Positions 8,223-17,524 of a stretch of DNA of 64,000 nucleotides are shown here, one piece after another. The stretch's first letter is position 1. Every line of letters begins with the position of its first letter. Origin of the DNA: Moraxella boevrei DSM 14165 (GTDB lineage: Bacteria; Pseudomonadota; Gammaproteobacteria; Pseudomonadales; Moraxellaceae); assembly GCF_000379845.1 (NCBI RefSeq), contig NZ_KB903812.1:33066-97065 (forward strand), read 5' to 3'. A program made the translations under genes and the position numbers. The notes beneath the pieces are model-generated. The model was given only the letters and a program-made list of their open reading frames with translations. It ran no database searches and had not been told where the DNA came from.

Positions 8223-9218
8223 TTAGTTTGGTAATAAGTGACTGACTGCATCACGTTCTTCTGCCAATTCAGTTTCGGTGGCTTTCATTTTTTCAGTTGA
8301 GAACGCTGATGATACGTCAAGACCTTCAACGATTTTCCAATCACCGTCTTTACAAGTACATGGGTAAGAGTAAATCAAACCTTTTTGGATACCATATTCG
8401 CCGTTTGAGTAAACACCCATTGATATCCAGTCGCCTTCGTCTGTACCTAATGCCCATGAACGAATGTGTGCAATGGCTGCGTTGGCTGCAGAAGCTGCTG
8501 ATGATGCACCACGAGCTTTAATAATCGCTGCACCACGTTGTTGTACGTTTGGAATATAAGTTTCTTCATACCAAGTGCGGTCGATTTGCTCTAGGGCAGG
8601 TTTATCTTTAACCGTGGTAAACGTCAAATCTGGGTATTGAGTTGATGAGTGGTTACCCCAGATAACCATTTTTTTGATGTCGTTTACGGTGGTTTCGGTT
8701 TCTTCAGCAAGCTGGGCCATGCCACGGTTGTGGTCTAGACGAGTCATTGCCGTGAAGTTGCGTGGGTCTAAGTCTGGGGCATTACGCTGTGCAATTAACG
8801 CATTGGTGTTGGCAGGGTTGCCGACGACTAATACTTTAACGTTACGGCTAGCATTGTCATTTAAGGCTTTACCTTGAGCTGAGAAAATGGCTGCATTGGC
8901 TTCAAGCAAGTCTTTACGTTCCATGCCCGGACCACGTGGACGAGCACCGACCAATAACGCATAGTCGGCGTCTTTGAATGCAACGTTGGCATCATCAGTT
9001 TGTACCACGCCTGCTAGTAGTGGGAATGCACAGTCTTCTAGTTCCATCACCACGCCTTTTAGGGCTTCTAGGGCTGGGGTGATTTCGAGTAATTGTAAAA
9101 TGACAGGTTGGTCTTTTCCGAGCATATCTCCCGATGCAATGCGAAATAGTAATGAATAGCTGATTTGACCTGCTGCACCTGTTACAGCAACACGAACGGG
9201 TTGTTTTAATGCTGACAT
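8223..9218 (-). CDS. mdh: Malate dehydrogenase
   Basis: This 331-residue enzyme interconverts malate and oxaloacetate with NAD in the TCA cycle. It is the cytosolic-eukaryote-like type found in Moraxellaceae. The NAD-binding glycine loop is [16 protein letters not shown] (~14-29). The catalytic loop contains [17 protein letters not shown], the Asp/Arg pair is in [13 protein letters not shown], and the catalytic His is in [11 protein letters not shown]. Start ATG 9218 follows AGGAGAAATCC. The upstream gap to slt holds a large nested hairpin, so the promoter must overlap that hairpin or lie beyond it. Confidence 0.95.
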   Translation of the reverse strand: MSALKQPVRVAVTGAAGQISYSLLFRIASGDMLGKDQPVILQLLEITPALEALKGVVMELEDCAFPLLAGVVQTDDANVAFKDADYALLVGARPRGPGMERKDLLEANAAIFSAQGKALNDNASRNVKVLVVGNPANTNALIAQRNAPDLDPRNFTAMTRLDHNRGMAQLAEETETTVNDIKKMVIWGNHSSTQYPDLTFTTVKDKPALEQIDRTWYEETYIPNVQQRGAAIIKARGASSAASAANAAIAHIRSWALGTDEGDWISMGVYSNGEYGIQKGLIYSYPCTCKDGDWKIVEGLDVSSAFSTEKMKATETELAEERDAVSHLLPN

Positions 9219-9252
9219 GGATTTCTCCTAGTTGTGGTTTTATAAAAAATTT

Positions 9253-9326
9253 GCCTGTTTTTAGCGATTATTTTCACATGAATAATTAGCACAAAAAATA
9301 ATCGCTCAATCATCCATCACACAGGC
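9253..9326 (-). terminator. Nested inverted repeat, probable slt terminator in the mdh leader
   Basis: The outer arms are GCCTGT/ACAGGC (9253-9258 with 9321-9326). The inner arms form a perfect 12-bp stem, 9263-9274 with 9295-9306 (AGCGATTATTTT/AAAATAATCGCT), around a 20-nt loop. On the minus strand it is followed by AAATTTTTT. It lies 70 bp past the slt stop and 35 bp before the mdh start. Confidence 0.65.
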
Positions 9327-9397
9327 AAGGGAGTAAAATTTGGCAAAACTAGAGTTTAGCATTTATTTGTTTTAAAATAAAGTGTTTTGCAAATTTT

Positions 9398-11419
9398 TTA
9401 TTTGGAATAAATCGTTCCCATACGTTGTCTCAGGCGTTGAGGTTCGCCAAGTAATACACCATAATTAGCAGTATTTTCCATAACGGCTTTGATATAGCCA
9501 CGCGTTTCTGGGTATGGAATACTTTCTACATATTGGTCAGCAGGCAGTGAGCCAAAGTCAGGTTGCCAAGTGCGGGCTTTACTCGCCCCTGCGTTGTAGC
9601 CTGCGGTGGCTAGTACCGCATTACCGCCTAATTGGTTAAAAATATCGCTCATGTAAAATGTGCCATAACGGATGTTGGTATCACCTGTTGCCACGTTACT
9701 CGCACTGTAGGGTTCGCCGAGTTTACGAGCGATTTCTTTGGCAGTCGCAGGCATAATTTGCATCAAACCACCTGCCCCAACGTTGGATTTTGCCCCCACA
9801 TTAAAACGACTTTCTTGTCGCATGATGCCATACGCCCAAGCAGGGTCAATGCCAACTTGACGGCTATAATTCACCACGCTCGACTGACGTGGCATCGGAT
9901 ACGCCAATGCAATATTTGGAATGGTGCGAGTGGTTTCAATCGCAAAAATCGCACGGTCGTACCACCCCATGTCATTGGCTCGTTGTGCCGCCGCCAAAAT
10001 CACACCATTATCGCCACGTTCACCTGCCTTACGCACTGCCCAATTCCATTCACGATTGGTATAAGTTGGACTTGCCGATTGGTTATACAAACTAAAGGCA
10101 CGGCTAAAATGTGGGTCTTGTGCCAAACGTTGGTAGTCTTGGTTGGTCGGTGCATTGGTGGTTGGTAAACGGTCAAAACGCTGTCCCAATTGCTCTTTGG
10201 CAAGTAGTCCATAATAGTCATTTTTTTGGGCTAAATTGTTAAACATTTGCCGAGCTTGTTGTTTTTGTTGGGCATTACCTGCGTGGTGATAAGATTTTGC
10301 CAACCAATATTGCCAAATCGGTTGTTGTTGGGTTTGATAATCCATTGCCCCAATCGCTTGGCTCAAATCCGACCAACGGCTAAAACGAATGCTCGCTTGT
10401 GCATAATCTTCTGCTTCTTCAAAGTTAAACGGTTCGCCCAGACTTTTTTGCATCCAATCCACTGCTTCTATGCTAAAACCAATATCGGTATTCACATTCA
10501 TGCGTGCCACGCCAAGCGTACGATAAGCATAGCGTTTGGTACGTTCATCAAAAAATTGCGGATTTTGACGCATATCATAATTTAATTGCATATTGGCGTT
10601 GTTCACCGCATCACCGCCTTGATTGGCGACTTTTGCCAAGGCAAATAGATACAAAAAGCGGTTCGTTGCATTTGGTTGTAAATTTGGCAACCTTGCAAAA
10701 AAGCGATTTGGATTATTACCAATATCTGCCAACTGAGCATAATCCAAACTCACGCCCAAGCGACTTGCCAACGGTACAATATCGCTATTGTTACCTGTAC
10801 GTATCATACGGTATAGGCGTTGCACACGGTCGTCATTATTTACCATGACGTTATTGTTGAGCTGACTGGCTAATTGTCGGCAAAGTTCAGGTTGTTTTTT
10901 GTTGGTATCTAGCCACACTTTATTTTTTTCCACCAAGGCACGCATACCATCGCCCCCTGCTTGATAGCCCAAGCCAATCGCACAGCTTTCTGACGCATCG
11001 GGGTTGGTAATATAATCTGCCACCGCACGCACAGACGCATAATCGCCACTGCGGGCTTTTTCTTCGGCATAATCGGCGACCAATTTTTCTGCCATGACCG
11101 TGCCTTGATAACGTTTGACAAAATTGATAATATTATCAGGCAATTGAGCACTAAGATATTGATTTAATTGCCAATATTCTGGATACATTTCTAGGTTTGA
11201 GCCTGCCATTCGTTGTTGATATGGGTACATATCAGCACCGCTACGGCTGGCTTGCTCGGCTTCATTAAAGTAGGCATCACCTTGGGCGTTCCAGCCTTGA
11301 TTTTGGTTTTGCCAATTTGGATTGGCACAGGCAGACTGCGTCAAGGTGGCAAGTACAGAAACCGCTAAAATAGAGACACTAACTTTGCTAAATGGCAATT
11401 TTGGGGCGATTGAGTTCAT
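9398..11419 (-). CDS. slt: Soluble lytic murein transglycosylase
   Basis: This 673-residue periplasmic enzyme cleaves peptidoglycan glycan strands to 1,6-anhydro products. The signal peptide ends near SACANP (~residue 32). A long alpha-helical superhelical U/L region follows, and the catalytic SLT domain occupies ~525-650. The catalytic Glu is E536 in MRQESRF, followed by GAGGLMQIMPATAKEIAR and YNAGASKARTWQ, the lysozyme-like core motifs. Length is close to Slt70. It lies downstream of mutL in the same direction with a 142-bp gap, and a hairpin terminator follows at 9253-9326. Confidence 0.93.
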   Translation of the reverse strand: MNSIAPKLPFSKVSVSILAVSVLATLTQSACANPNWQNQNQGWNAQGDAYFNEAEQASRSGADMYPYQQRMAGSNLEMYPEYWQLNQYLSAQLPDNIINFVKRYQGTVMAEKLVADYAEEKARSGDYASVRAVADYITNPDASESCAIGLGYQAGGDGMRALVEKNKVWLDTNKKQPELCRQLASQLNNNVMVNNDDRVQRLYRMIRTGNNSDIVPLASRLGVSLDYAQLADIGNNPNRFFARLPNLQPNATNRFLYLFALAKVANQGGDAVNNANMQLNYDMRQNPQFFDERTKRYAYRTLGVARMNVNTDIGFSIEAVDWMQKSLGEPFNFEEAEDYAQASIRFSRWSDLSQAIGAMDYQTQQQPIWQYWLAKSYHHAGNAQQKQQARQMFNNLAQKNDYYGLLAKEQLGQRFDRLPTTNAPTNQDYQRLAQDPHFSRAFSLYNQSASPTYTNREWNWAVRKAGERGDNGVILAAAQRANDMGWYDRAIFAIETTRTIPNIALAYPMPRQSSVVNYSRQVGIDPAWAYGIMRQESRFNVGAKSNVGAGGLMQIMPATAKEIARKLGEPYSASNVATGDTNIRYGTFYMSDIFNQLGGNAVLATAGYNAGASKARTWQPDFGSLPADQYVESIPYPETRGYIKAVMENTANYGVLLGEPQRLRQRMGTIYSK

Positions 11420-11561
11420 ATCGGCGACTTCACTGTTAATTAAAAAGTTAAAAATTTAAGGATTAAAAAACAAAAAAAGCAACAAATTATACACCGCTAT
11501 TTACCAAAATAAATTACTAAATTCTTAAAGAATTGTTTAAAAATGTTGCTAAAACCTCTCA

Positions 11562-13055
11562 TTAACACAAATCGGTATAATCCACTTTTTTCGCTGATTT
11601 TAGCCAATCATCAATTAACCTTTGCTCAATTTTCCCACTCACCAAAAACTGCCCTGTTAACCACACGTTCACCGCTTCAACAGGATTTTGGGCTTTTTTT
11701 AATACCCCATTTAACAAACTTTGTGACGAAATTTTCAATAAATACAAGGCATTAGCATAATGCAACACCAAAGTTTTGCCAGCATTTTGTGAACTTTCCC
11801 CCACACTTTCTACCACAGACAAGGCAAGTGGTAACAGTAAATTCGCTTGAGTTTCGCTAATATTTGCAAAATGAGTAAAATTTTGTTGATTTCCTTGATG
11901 ATGTGTAAGCGTTTGATAAGTCGCATTTTTTTCGCTAACTTTTAAAGTTCTTAACGTGTCTGATTTTTTTGCTAAAATATGTTTGTCAAAAATATGGGTT
12001 TTGTCTCGTTGAATATCATTTTTAACATTCTTATTAATTTCAATTTTTTGCGATAAATTTTTTAATTTATCTAACATATTTTGACTTAAATGCGCCAAAA
12101 TATGACTTAACGGCTGAATTTTCACTTGTTGCTTACTCGGATGAATATTAACGTTTATCCAGTCGGTCGGCAACTCAAAAAACAAGGCATAACCAATTTG
12201 GTCAAAACCCGCTTGGCGAGCGACTTTTTGCAACGTTTGACTGATAGAAAAATCGGTAACTAACCGATGATTGATATAAATTAATCTGGGTAAAGTTGGT
12301 TGATTTACCCAAAAAAAACCTAAAACTTTAGCGTTTTTATCAAGATTTTCACTAAGATTTGGTAAATTAAATTCAATGTTATGGGCAAATGGTTGTAAAT
12401 TTTTATTTAACGAAATTTCAAGTCGAACTAATGAATTTTGGGTGGTGGATAAGTTTAAGCGTAATTTATTTTGATGATACAGTTCAATGTTGATATTAGC
12501 AAAACTGCTGGCGATTTTTTGCACGATTTGTTCAATGTGGCTAAACTCAGTGCTAATACTTTTTAAATGATGTCGGCGAGCAGGCACGTTAAAATACAGA
12601 TCTCGTACGCTGACAGTCGTGCCTTTGTCTTTGACAATTGGCTGAATATTGGCATGGCTAGCATCATTACCAGAAACTGTAAGTTGTCTTCCTATGCCTG
12701 TGTTATCAGGACTGCTACTCAACGTCAGATGCGACACGCCTGCAATGCTTGCCAAGGCTTCGCCACGAAAGCCGAGCGAGTCGATACCTGTGAGTTCGGC
12801 AACGTCCGCAATTTTACTGGTAGCATGACGAGTGACAGCGAGCAACATATCATCGGCGTGAATGCCGTGTCCGTCATCGCTGACTTGGATATGCCCCAAT
12901 CCGCCTTGTTCGATATCAATGCGAATGTGGGTCGCCCCTGCGTCTATGGCATTTTCAAGCAGTTCTTTGACCACGGAAGCAGGGCGAGTTACCACTTCGC
13001 CTGCACAGATTTGGTTGATGAGTAGGGGGGATAGTTTTTTAATTCGCTGTTGCAT
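11562..13055 (-). CDS. mutL: DNA mismatch repair protein MutL with shortened C-terminal domain
   Basis: MutL couples mismatch recognition by MutS to strand cleavage and removal. The N-terminal GHKL ATPase is intact: LLENAIDAGAT (~32-42), DDGHGI (~59-64), GFRGEALASIAG (~94-105) and GTTVSVRDLYFNVPARR. The protein is only 497 residues, whereas gammaproteobacterial MutL is usually above 600. The linker is charged, and the C-terminal region is short and atypical; the usual DQHAAHERI-like segment was not recognised. It begins 3 bp after tsaE, so the two form an operon. The 142 bp downstream have no room for a lost C-terminus, so a simple frameshift does not explain the length. Confidence 0.9.
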   Translation of the reverse strand: MQQRIKKLSPLLINQICAGEVVTRPASVVKELLENAIDAGATHIRIDIEQGGLGHIQVSDDGHGIHADDMLLAVTRHATSKIADVAELTGIDSLGFRGEALASIAGVSHLTLSSSPDNTGIGRQLTVSGNDASHANIQPIVKDKGTTVSVRDLYFNVPARRHHLKSISTEFSHIEQIVQKIASSFANINIELYHQNKLRLNLSTTQNSLVRLEISLNKNLQPFAHNIEFNLPNLSENLDKNAKVLGFFWVNQPTLPRLIYINHRLVTDFSISQTLQKVARQAGFDQIGYALFFELPTDWINVNIHPSKQQVKIQPLSHILAHLSQNMLDKLKNLSQKIEINKNVKNDIQRDKTHIFDKHILAKKSDTLRTLKVSEKNATYQTLTHHQGNQQNFTHFANISETQANLLLPLALSVVESVGESSQNAGKTLVLHYANALYLLKISSQSLLNGVLKKAQNPVEAVNVWLTGQFLVSGKIEQRLIDDWLKSAKKVDYTDLC

Positions 13056-13058
13056 TTG

Positions 13059-13505
13059 TCAAAGTTTGTTGGTTAAAATTAACTGTCTATCATCATTTTC
13101 TAAACGTTTGATTTCAATCAAAATATCAGGTTTTGGCAAAATATTCTCGGCACGGCTCGCCCACTCAATAATCACGAGCGAATTTGTCTCATCAAAATAC
13201 TCAAAAAACCCAATAAAATCCAACTCTTCTGGGTCATTTAATCGGTACAAATCGGCGTGATAAACGGGCTTAATTGACTTATCAGTTTGGGCGATTTGAT
13301 AGGGTTCAACAAGCGTATAAGTGGGGCTTTTGACCGCACCGTTATACCCGAGTGCTTGAAGCAAATAGCGAGTAAAAGTCGTCTTACCTGCCCCCAAGTC
13401 GCCTGACAACCAAATCGAACCTGTTGGATTGGTTTTGGCAAACTCTGTGGCAAATTTTTCGGTGTCGGTTTCGGATTTTAAAATAAGGGTTTGATTTTTC
13501 ATCAT
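13059..13505 (-). CDS. tsaE: tRNA threonylcarbamoyladenosine biosynthesis ATPase TsaE
   Basis: This 148-residue ATPase works with TsaB and TsaD in making the t6A modification at tRNA position 37. Walker A is GDLGAGKTTFTR (~35-46). The family motifs KSPTYTLVEPY and HADLYRL follow, and IIEWASRAENILP matches the Walker B-like/W-E region. Size is typical. It is immediately upstream of mutL with a 3-bp gap, a neighbourhood common in gammaproteobacteria (amiB is absent here). It is divergent from the FMN glutamate-synthase-like gene. Confidence 0.93.
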   Translation of the reverse strand: MMKNQTLILKSETDTEKFATEFAKTNPTGSIWLSGDLGAGKTTFTRYLLQALGYNGAVKSPTYTLVEPYQIAQTDKSIKPVYHADLYRLNDPEELDFIGFFEYFDETNSLVIIEWASRAENILPKPDILIEIKRLENDDRQLILTNKL

Positions 13506-13548
13506 TATTGGTTTACTAAAATTTGTTGGTTAAATTAAAAAGTATCTA

Positions 13549-13576
13549 AAAATTATGGTTATTTTACCATAATTTT
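13549..13576. promoter_or_regulatory. Perfect palindrome in a divergent promoter region
   Basis: AAAATTATGGT (13549-13559) pairs perfectly with ACCATAATTTT (13566-13576) around a 6-nt spacer. It lies between tsaE (leftward) and the gene starting at 13710. It could be an operator or a weak hairpin; the binding protein is unknown. Confidence 0.3.
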
Positions 13577-13709
13577 CTACCAATTTTTTTAAATAAATTT
13601 GCCAAATAAAGCCTAAAATCTACCAATTACATAACGATAACCCAACTATTTGACAAAATAATGTTATAATTCGCCACTTTAACGTTGATAATAAAAATTA
13701 GGTAGCCGT

Positions 13710-15524
13710 ATGACCGTTGCAAATCCCGCTCACCCGACTAAAAATTCCCACACAGATGGCGATGAATCATATTTTTTTGGGCTTATCATGCGTTATAGCG
13801 TATTTGGCATTGCAGTGATTACCTTAATTTTGGGTTTAATTTTACTTAAATGGTGGCTGATTGTGATTGGATTTGCCAGCGTTGGGCTTGGGATTTATGA
13901 TATCAGCCAACAACGCCATGCCATTTTGCGTAATTATCCATTATCGGGGCATTTTCGCTATTTGTTTGAAAATTTTCGCCCAGAAATTCGCCAATATTTT
14001 TTGGAAGACGATCAAGTCGCTGTGCCTTTTTCTCGGCAAAAACGTGCATTGGTGTATCAACGAGCCAAAAATGTGAGTGACACCAGTGCGTTTGGTACGT
14101 TGGAAGACCTGTATGCTAGTGGTAAGGAGTGGTTTTTACAGTCGATGGGGTCTTATCCACTAAAAGAGACCAATTTTAAAATCCATGTCGGCAATGAAAA
14201 ATGCAAACAACCTTATGATTTATCAGTATTTAATGTTTCAGCCATGAGTTTTGGCAGTCTGTCGGCAGCAGCCGTGGAGGCATTAAATAAGGGGGCAAAA
14301 ATGGGCGGTTTTGCTCACGATACAGGCGAAGGAGCGATTAGTCCGTATCATAAAATTCATGGCGGTGATTTAATTTGGGAGCTTGGCACAGGTTATTTTG
14401 GTTGTCGTAATCATGATGGCACGTTTAGCCCAGAAAAATTTGCCGAACGAGCCAAAGACCCACAAGTCAAGATGATTGAAATCAAGCTATCACAAGGGGC
14501 AAAACCCGGTAAAGGTGGGGTGTTACCCAAAGAAAAAATCACTGAAGAAATCGCCAAAACCCGTGATATTCCGATGGATGTGGACTGTATCTCGCCTGCA
14601 TCACATTCAGCATTTAATACACCACGAGAACTTGTGAAATTTTGGCAACAACTGCGTGAATTATCAGGCGGAAAACCCGTTGGTTTTAAACTGTGCATTG
14701 GTCAGCCGTGGCAGTTTATGGCGATTGTCAAAGCAATGATAGATGAGAACGATTATCCTGATTTTATCGTGGTGGACGGTGCGGAAGGCGGTACTGGGGC
14801 AGCTCCTGTTGAGTTTATGGATAATGTGGGTATGCCATTATTGGACGGATTTTTGTTTGTGCATAATACACTTGTGGGAGCAAAAATCCGTGATAAAATC
14901 AAAATCGGCGTCAGTGGTAAGCTCATCACCGCTTTTGACATTGCCAGAATCTTATCACTGGGAGCAGATTTTTGTAATTCGGCTCGTGGCTTCATGTTTG
15001 CGGTGGGTTGTATTCAATCTCGTTCGTGTCATACCAACAAATGCCCAACAGGGGTTGCAACGCAAGATCCTTACCGCCAAAAGGCACTATACGTCCCTGA
15101 TAAGGCTGAACGTGTGTATAATTTTCATAAAAATACCCTTAAAGCCCTATCAGGAATTTTGGGGGCAGTGGGCGTATCGCATCCCAACGATTTAAAGCCA
15201 TATCATATTGCAAGGCGACTTGAAAACGGTCAAATCAAGCTGTTATCACAATATTATTATTTTACCTTTGAAGGGGTTTTGTTGGATTTAACCGCTCGCT
15301 CGGACATTTACAATCGTATGTGGATTATGGCAAATGCGGATAATTTTAATGCTGACTATGAAAGCCTTGTGGCGTATAATGCCGAAATTGCCAAAAAATT
15401 TCCTGACATTTTACAGCAATCTGAACGTGAAAATAATTTTCATCATCGAGACAAAAATCCGCAAAAAATTGATATCGTGGATTTAAATGCCAGTTATTAC
15501 AGTTATCATGACGACCCGCAGTAA
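13710..15524 (+). CDS. FMN-binding glutamate synthase family protein, membrane-anchored
   Basis: This 604-residue protein matches the stand-alone FMN domain of glutamate synthase large subunits. Two hydrophobic segments near residues 25-70 suggest membrane anchoring. The TIM-barrel region contains FNVSAMSFGSLS, GGFAHDTGEGAIS, LSQGAKPGKGGVLP and DGAEGGTGAAP, typical of GltB. CIQSRSCHTNKCPTGVAT provides the three cysteines that bind a 3Fe-4S cluster in that family. The amidotransferase domain and a GltD partner are absent, so it probably does not make glutamate from glutamine alone; the true reaction of such proteins is not settled. The downstream permease gene starts 21 bp later. Confidence 0.85.
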   Translation: MTVANPAHPTKNSHTDGDESYFFGLIMRYSVFGIAVITLILGLILLKWWLIVIGFASVGLGIYDISQQRHAILRNYPLSGHFRYLFENFRPEIRQYFLEDDQVAVPFSRQKRALVYQRAKNVSDTSAFGTLEDLYASGKEWFLQSMGSYPLKETNFKIHVGNEKCKQPYDLSVFNVSAMSFGSLSAAAVEALNKGAKMGGFAHDTGEGAISPYHKIHGGDLIWELGTGYFGCRNHDGTFSPEKFAERAKDPQVKMIEIKLSQGAKPGKGGVLPKEKITEEIAKTRDIPMDVDCISPASHSAFNTPRELVKFWQQLRELSGGKPVGFKLCIGQPWQFMAIVKAMIDENDYPDFIVVDGAEGGTGAAPVEFMDNVGMPLLDGFLFVHNTLVGAKIRDKIKIGVSGKLITAFDIARILSLGADFCNSARGFMFAVGCIQSRSCHTNKCPTGVATQDPYRQKALYVPDKAERVYNFHKNTLKALSGILGAVGVSHPNDLKPYHIARRLENGQIKLLSQYYYFTFEGVLLDLTARSDIYNRMWIMANADNFNADYESLVAYNAEIAKKFPDILQQSERENNFHHRDKNPQKIDIVDLNASYYSYHDDPQ

Positions 15525-15545
15525 GCGTTTTTTATAGGTAAAACC

Positions 15546-16673
15546 ATGAATCAGTATACCCTACCACCCAGAGCCTTGATTATTTTTGGTTTTGCGATTA
15601 TGGCATTGTTCGCCAGCTTTTATTATTTATTACAGGTTTGGTTAATCATTTTTGGCTCAGTGTTATTTGCCGTTTTTTTGTCGGGTTTGGCTGATTATGC
15701 CAGACAAATCCCCAAAATTGGCAAAAAATTAGAAAAAGTTTCCCAACCTTTGTTAATTGGTATTATCACTTTTTTATTGTTCACAGTGATATGTACTTTT
15801 TTAGCGAATTTTGGTACCGATTTGGTTAATCAGTTTTCCGATATTAAAAAAATGATACCCACTGCGATTACCACCATTGATGAATATTTGCAAGGTTATC
15901 CTGTTTTGTATAAGTGGCTTACTAGCCGTGATTGGTTTATCCAAATTCAACAAAATCCGCACGCCTTTTTTTCGCAGTATAGCCAAGAAGCGGTGAATAC
16001 CCTACCCATGCTGTTAAGCAAGTTTATGAGTGGGGTGGGTACATTTTTGATAATTTTGTTATTGGGATTATTTTTGGTATTAAATCCTAAACTGTATCAG
16101 CAAAGTTTTATCGCACTCATTCCTAAAGCTCACCGAGACAAGGCAAAATATCTCTTAGAACGCAGTTATGAAGCATTAAAACAATGGCTCGTTGGTCAGA
16201 TGGTTGTCATGTCTTTTGTTGGGGTGAGTACCGCTGTTGCTTTGTGGTTTATGGACGTGCCATTTGCGTTAGCACTGGGCGTGATTGCGTTTATTGCAGA
16301 TTTTATCCCTGTGCTAGGTCCTTGGCTTGCAGCGATACCGATTGTATTGGTAGCTTTGATTGTTACCCCAAAGATGCTGCTTTGGGTGATAGTGATGATT
16401 GTGGTTGTACAACAGATTGAAAGCTATGTTGTTTCGCCACTGGTTCAGCAACGCTTGGTAGATTTACCACCTGTTGCCTTATTACTATCACAAATTATCA
16501 TGGGGTCATTGACAGGCATTTTAGGCATTGCCTTGGCAACACCGATTATGGTAATTGTGATTGTTTGGACACAAGTGTTGTATATCAAGTTTATTTTGGG
16601 CGATGATGAGATTAAAATCATGGGGCAAACCGATGAAGATTTTTTAAAAGATAGATATCGCCCTGCTGAATAA
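15546..16673 (+). CDS. AI-2E family transporter (PerM/YdiK type)
   Basis: This 375-residue inner-membrane protein has about seven to eight hydrophobic segments and a soluble middle region (~95-150). The C-terminal half has the family motifs FIADFIPVLGPWLAAIP and QQIESYVVSPLVQQRLVDLPP. The family is named after the AI-2 exporter TqsA, but many members move other substrates, so the cargo is unknown. It starts 21 bp after the FMN glutamate-synthase-like gene and is probably co-transcribed. Confidence 0.85.
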   Translation: MNQYTLPPRALIIFGFAIMALFASFYYLLQVWLIIFGSVLFAVFLSGLADYARQIPKIGKKLEKVSQPLLIGIITFLLFTVICTFLANFGTDLVNQFSDIKKMIPTAITTIDEYLQGYPVLYKWLTSRDWFIQIQQNPHAFFSQYSQEAVNTLPMLLSKFMSGVGTFLIILLLGLFLVLNPKLYQQSFIALIPKAHRDKAKYLLERSYEALKQWLVGQMVVMSFVGVSTAVALWFMDVPFALALGVIAFIADFIPVLGPWLAAIPIVLVALIVTPKMLLWVIVMIVVVQQIESYVVSPLVQQRLVDLPPVALLLSQIIMGSLTGILGIALATPIMVIVIVWTQVLYIKFILGDDEIKIMGQTDEDFLKDRYRPAE

Positions 16674-16678
16674 TTCAT

Positions 16679-16713
16679 AAAAAAAGGGACGTTTTATTAG
16701 CTACAAAACGTCC
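16679..16713 (-). terminator. Terminator of the queD-like gene
   Basis: A perfect 9-bp stem (16687-16695 with 16705-16713, GGACGTTTT/AAAACGTCC) is followed by CCCTTTTTT-like sequence on the minus strand. It lies 15 bp past the stop codon. Confidence 0.7.
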
Positions 16714-16728
16714 ACTTCATTTAAACAA

Positions 16729-17325
16729 TCAAACTTCAACTTGTTTTACCACTTCTGGATTGACAAATTTTTCACCATTGATGAGTTTATCATACATCTT
16801 TGGGTCATGCCATTCGGCTTTGACTTGTTCGCTAAAGGCAAAATCGGTTAATTTTAACTCGCCCATTTGTACATTATTCACATCATCAGCAAAACATTGG
16901 GCGTAGCCTGTGGCGGTTTCGTGGACAATCACCGAATACACTTTGACATCGGTTTCACCATTTTGCATTTGGGTCTGTTGTAAAATTTCTCTTGCCCAAA
17001 AGAAAATCACTCGGCTAAACTGCTCGGCTGACGGCGAAACAGGTAACGACACCCAACGACTGCTAAATTTTTTGCAAGCGTCAATATACTCGCTATCATC
17101 TTTATCCCAAAAACAAATGGCATGGTCAAAACTGTCAATCATATCCTTAATGGACGATTTTAATAAGCCAAAATCATACACCATTTGTCCATTGTCAAGG
17201 CGGTGGGCTTCAAGCAACAACTCAACTTGATAACTGTGTCCGTGAATAGAATATTTACAACGGTCAGAGCTACAATTCCGCACGATATGAGCATTTTCAA
17301 ATTTAAAAAGTTTTCGGATACGCAT
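16729..17325 (-). CDS. 6-pyruvoyl-tetrahydropterin synthase / QueD family protein
   Basis: This 198-residue enzyme belongs to the family that acts on dihydroneopterin triphosphate. QueD makes 6-carboxy-tetrahydropterin for queuosine. The zinc ligands are visible as H13 (FENAHIV), H28 and H30 (IHGHSY), with a likely catalytic Cys at 23. YDFGLLKSSIKDMIDSFDHA matches the conserved MVxDFxxLK...LDHxxL segment, and VIVHETATGYAQ near residue 130 carries the conserved Glu. It is longer than the ~120 residues typical of E. coli QueD. No other queuosine genes are nearby. Family assignment is firm; assignment to queuosine rather than another pterin product is less sure. Confidence 0.8.
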   Translation of the reverse strand: MRIRKLFKFENAHIVRNCSSDRCKYSIHGHSYQVELLLEAHRLDNGQMVYDFGLLKSSIKDMIDSFDHAICFWDKDDSEYIDACKKFSSRWVSLPVSPSAEQFSRVIFFWAREILQQTQMQNGETDVKVYSVIVHETATGYAQCFADDVNNVQMGELKLTDFAFSEQVKAEWHDPKMYDKLINGEKFVNPEVVKQVEV

Positions 17326-17524
17326 TTTTCTACTTCATTATAAAAATTGTTTTTGTAGGCTCGGATTTATCCCACCCTACTGGTAAATTTCAGCTATTAT
17401 AAAGCCTTTTACCAAAATCAGCCATTTTTTTGGCAACTTTTTTTATCAATTTTACTTTGAGTTTTTTTAAAGTCTAAATTTTTATGCTAAAATGCCAAAA
17501 TTGACAACAAATTTTGGGGAAAGC

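Noticed and set aside
9632..10168. 178-codon frame antisense to slt
   Set aside because: It lies wholly inside the slt gene on the opposite strand, has Cys/His/Arg-rich composition typical of shadow frames, and matches no family.
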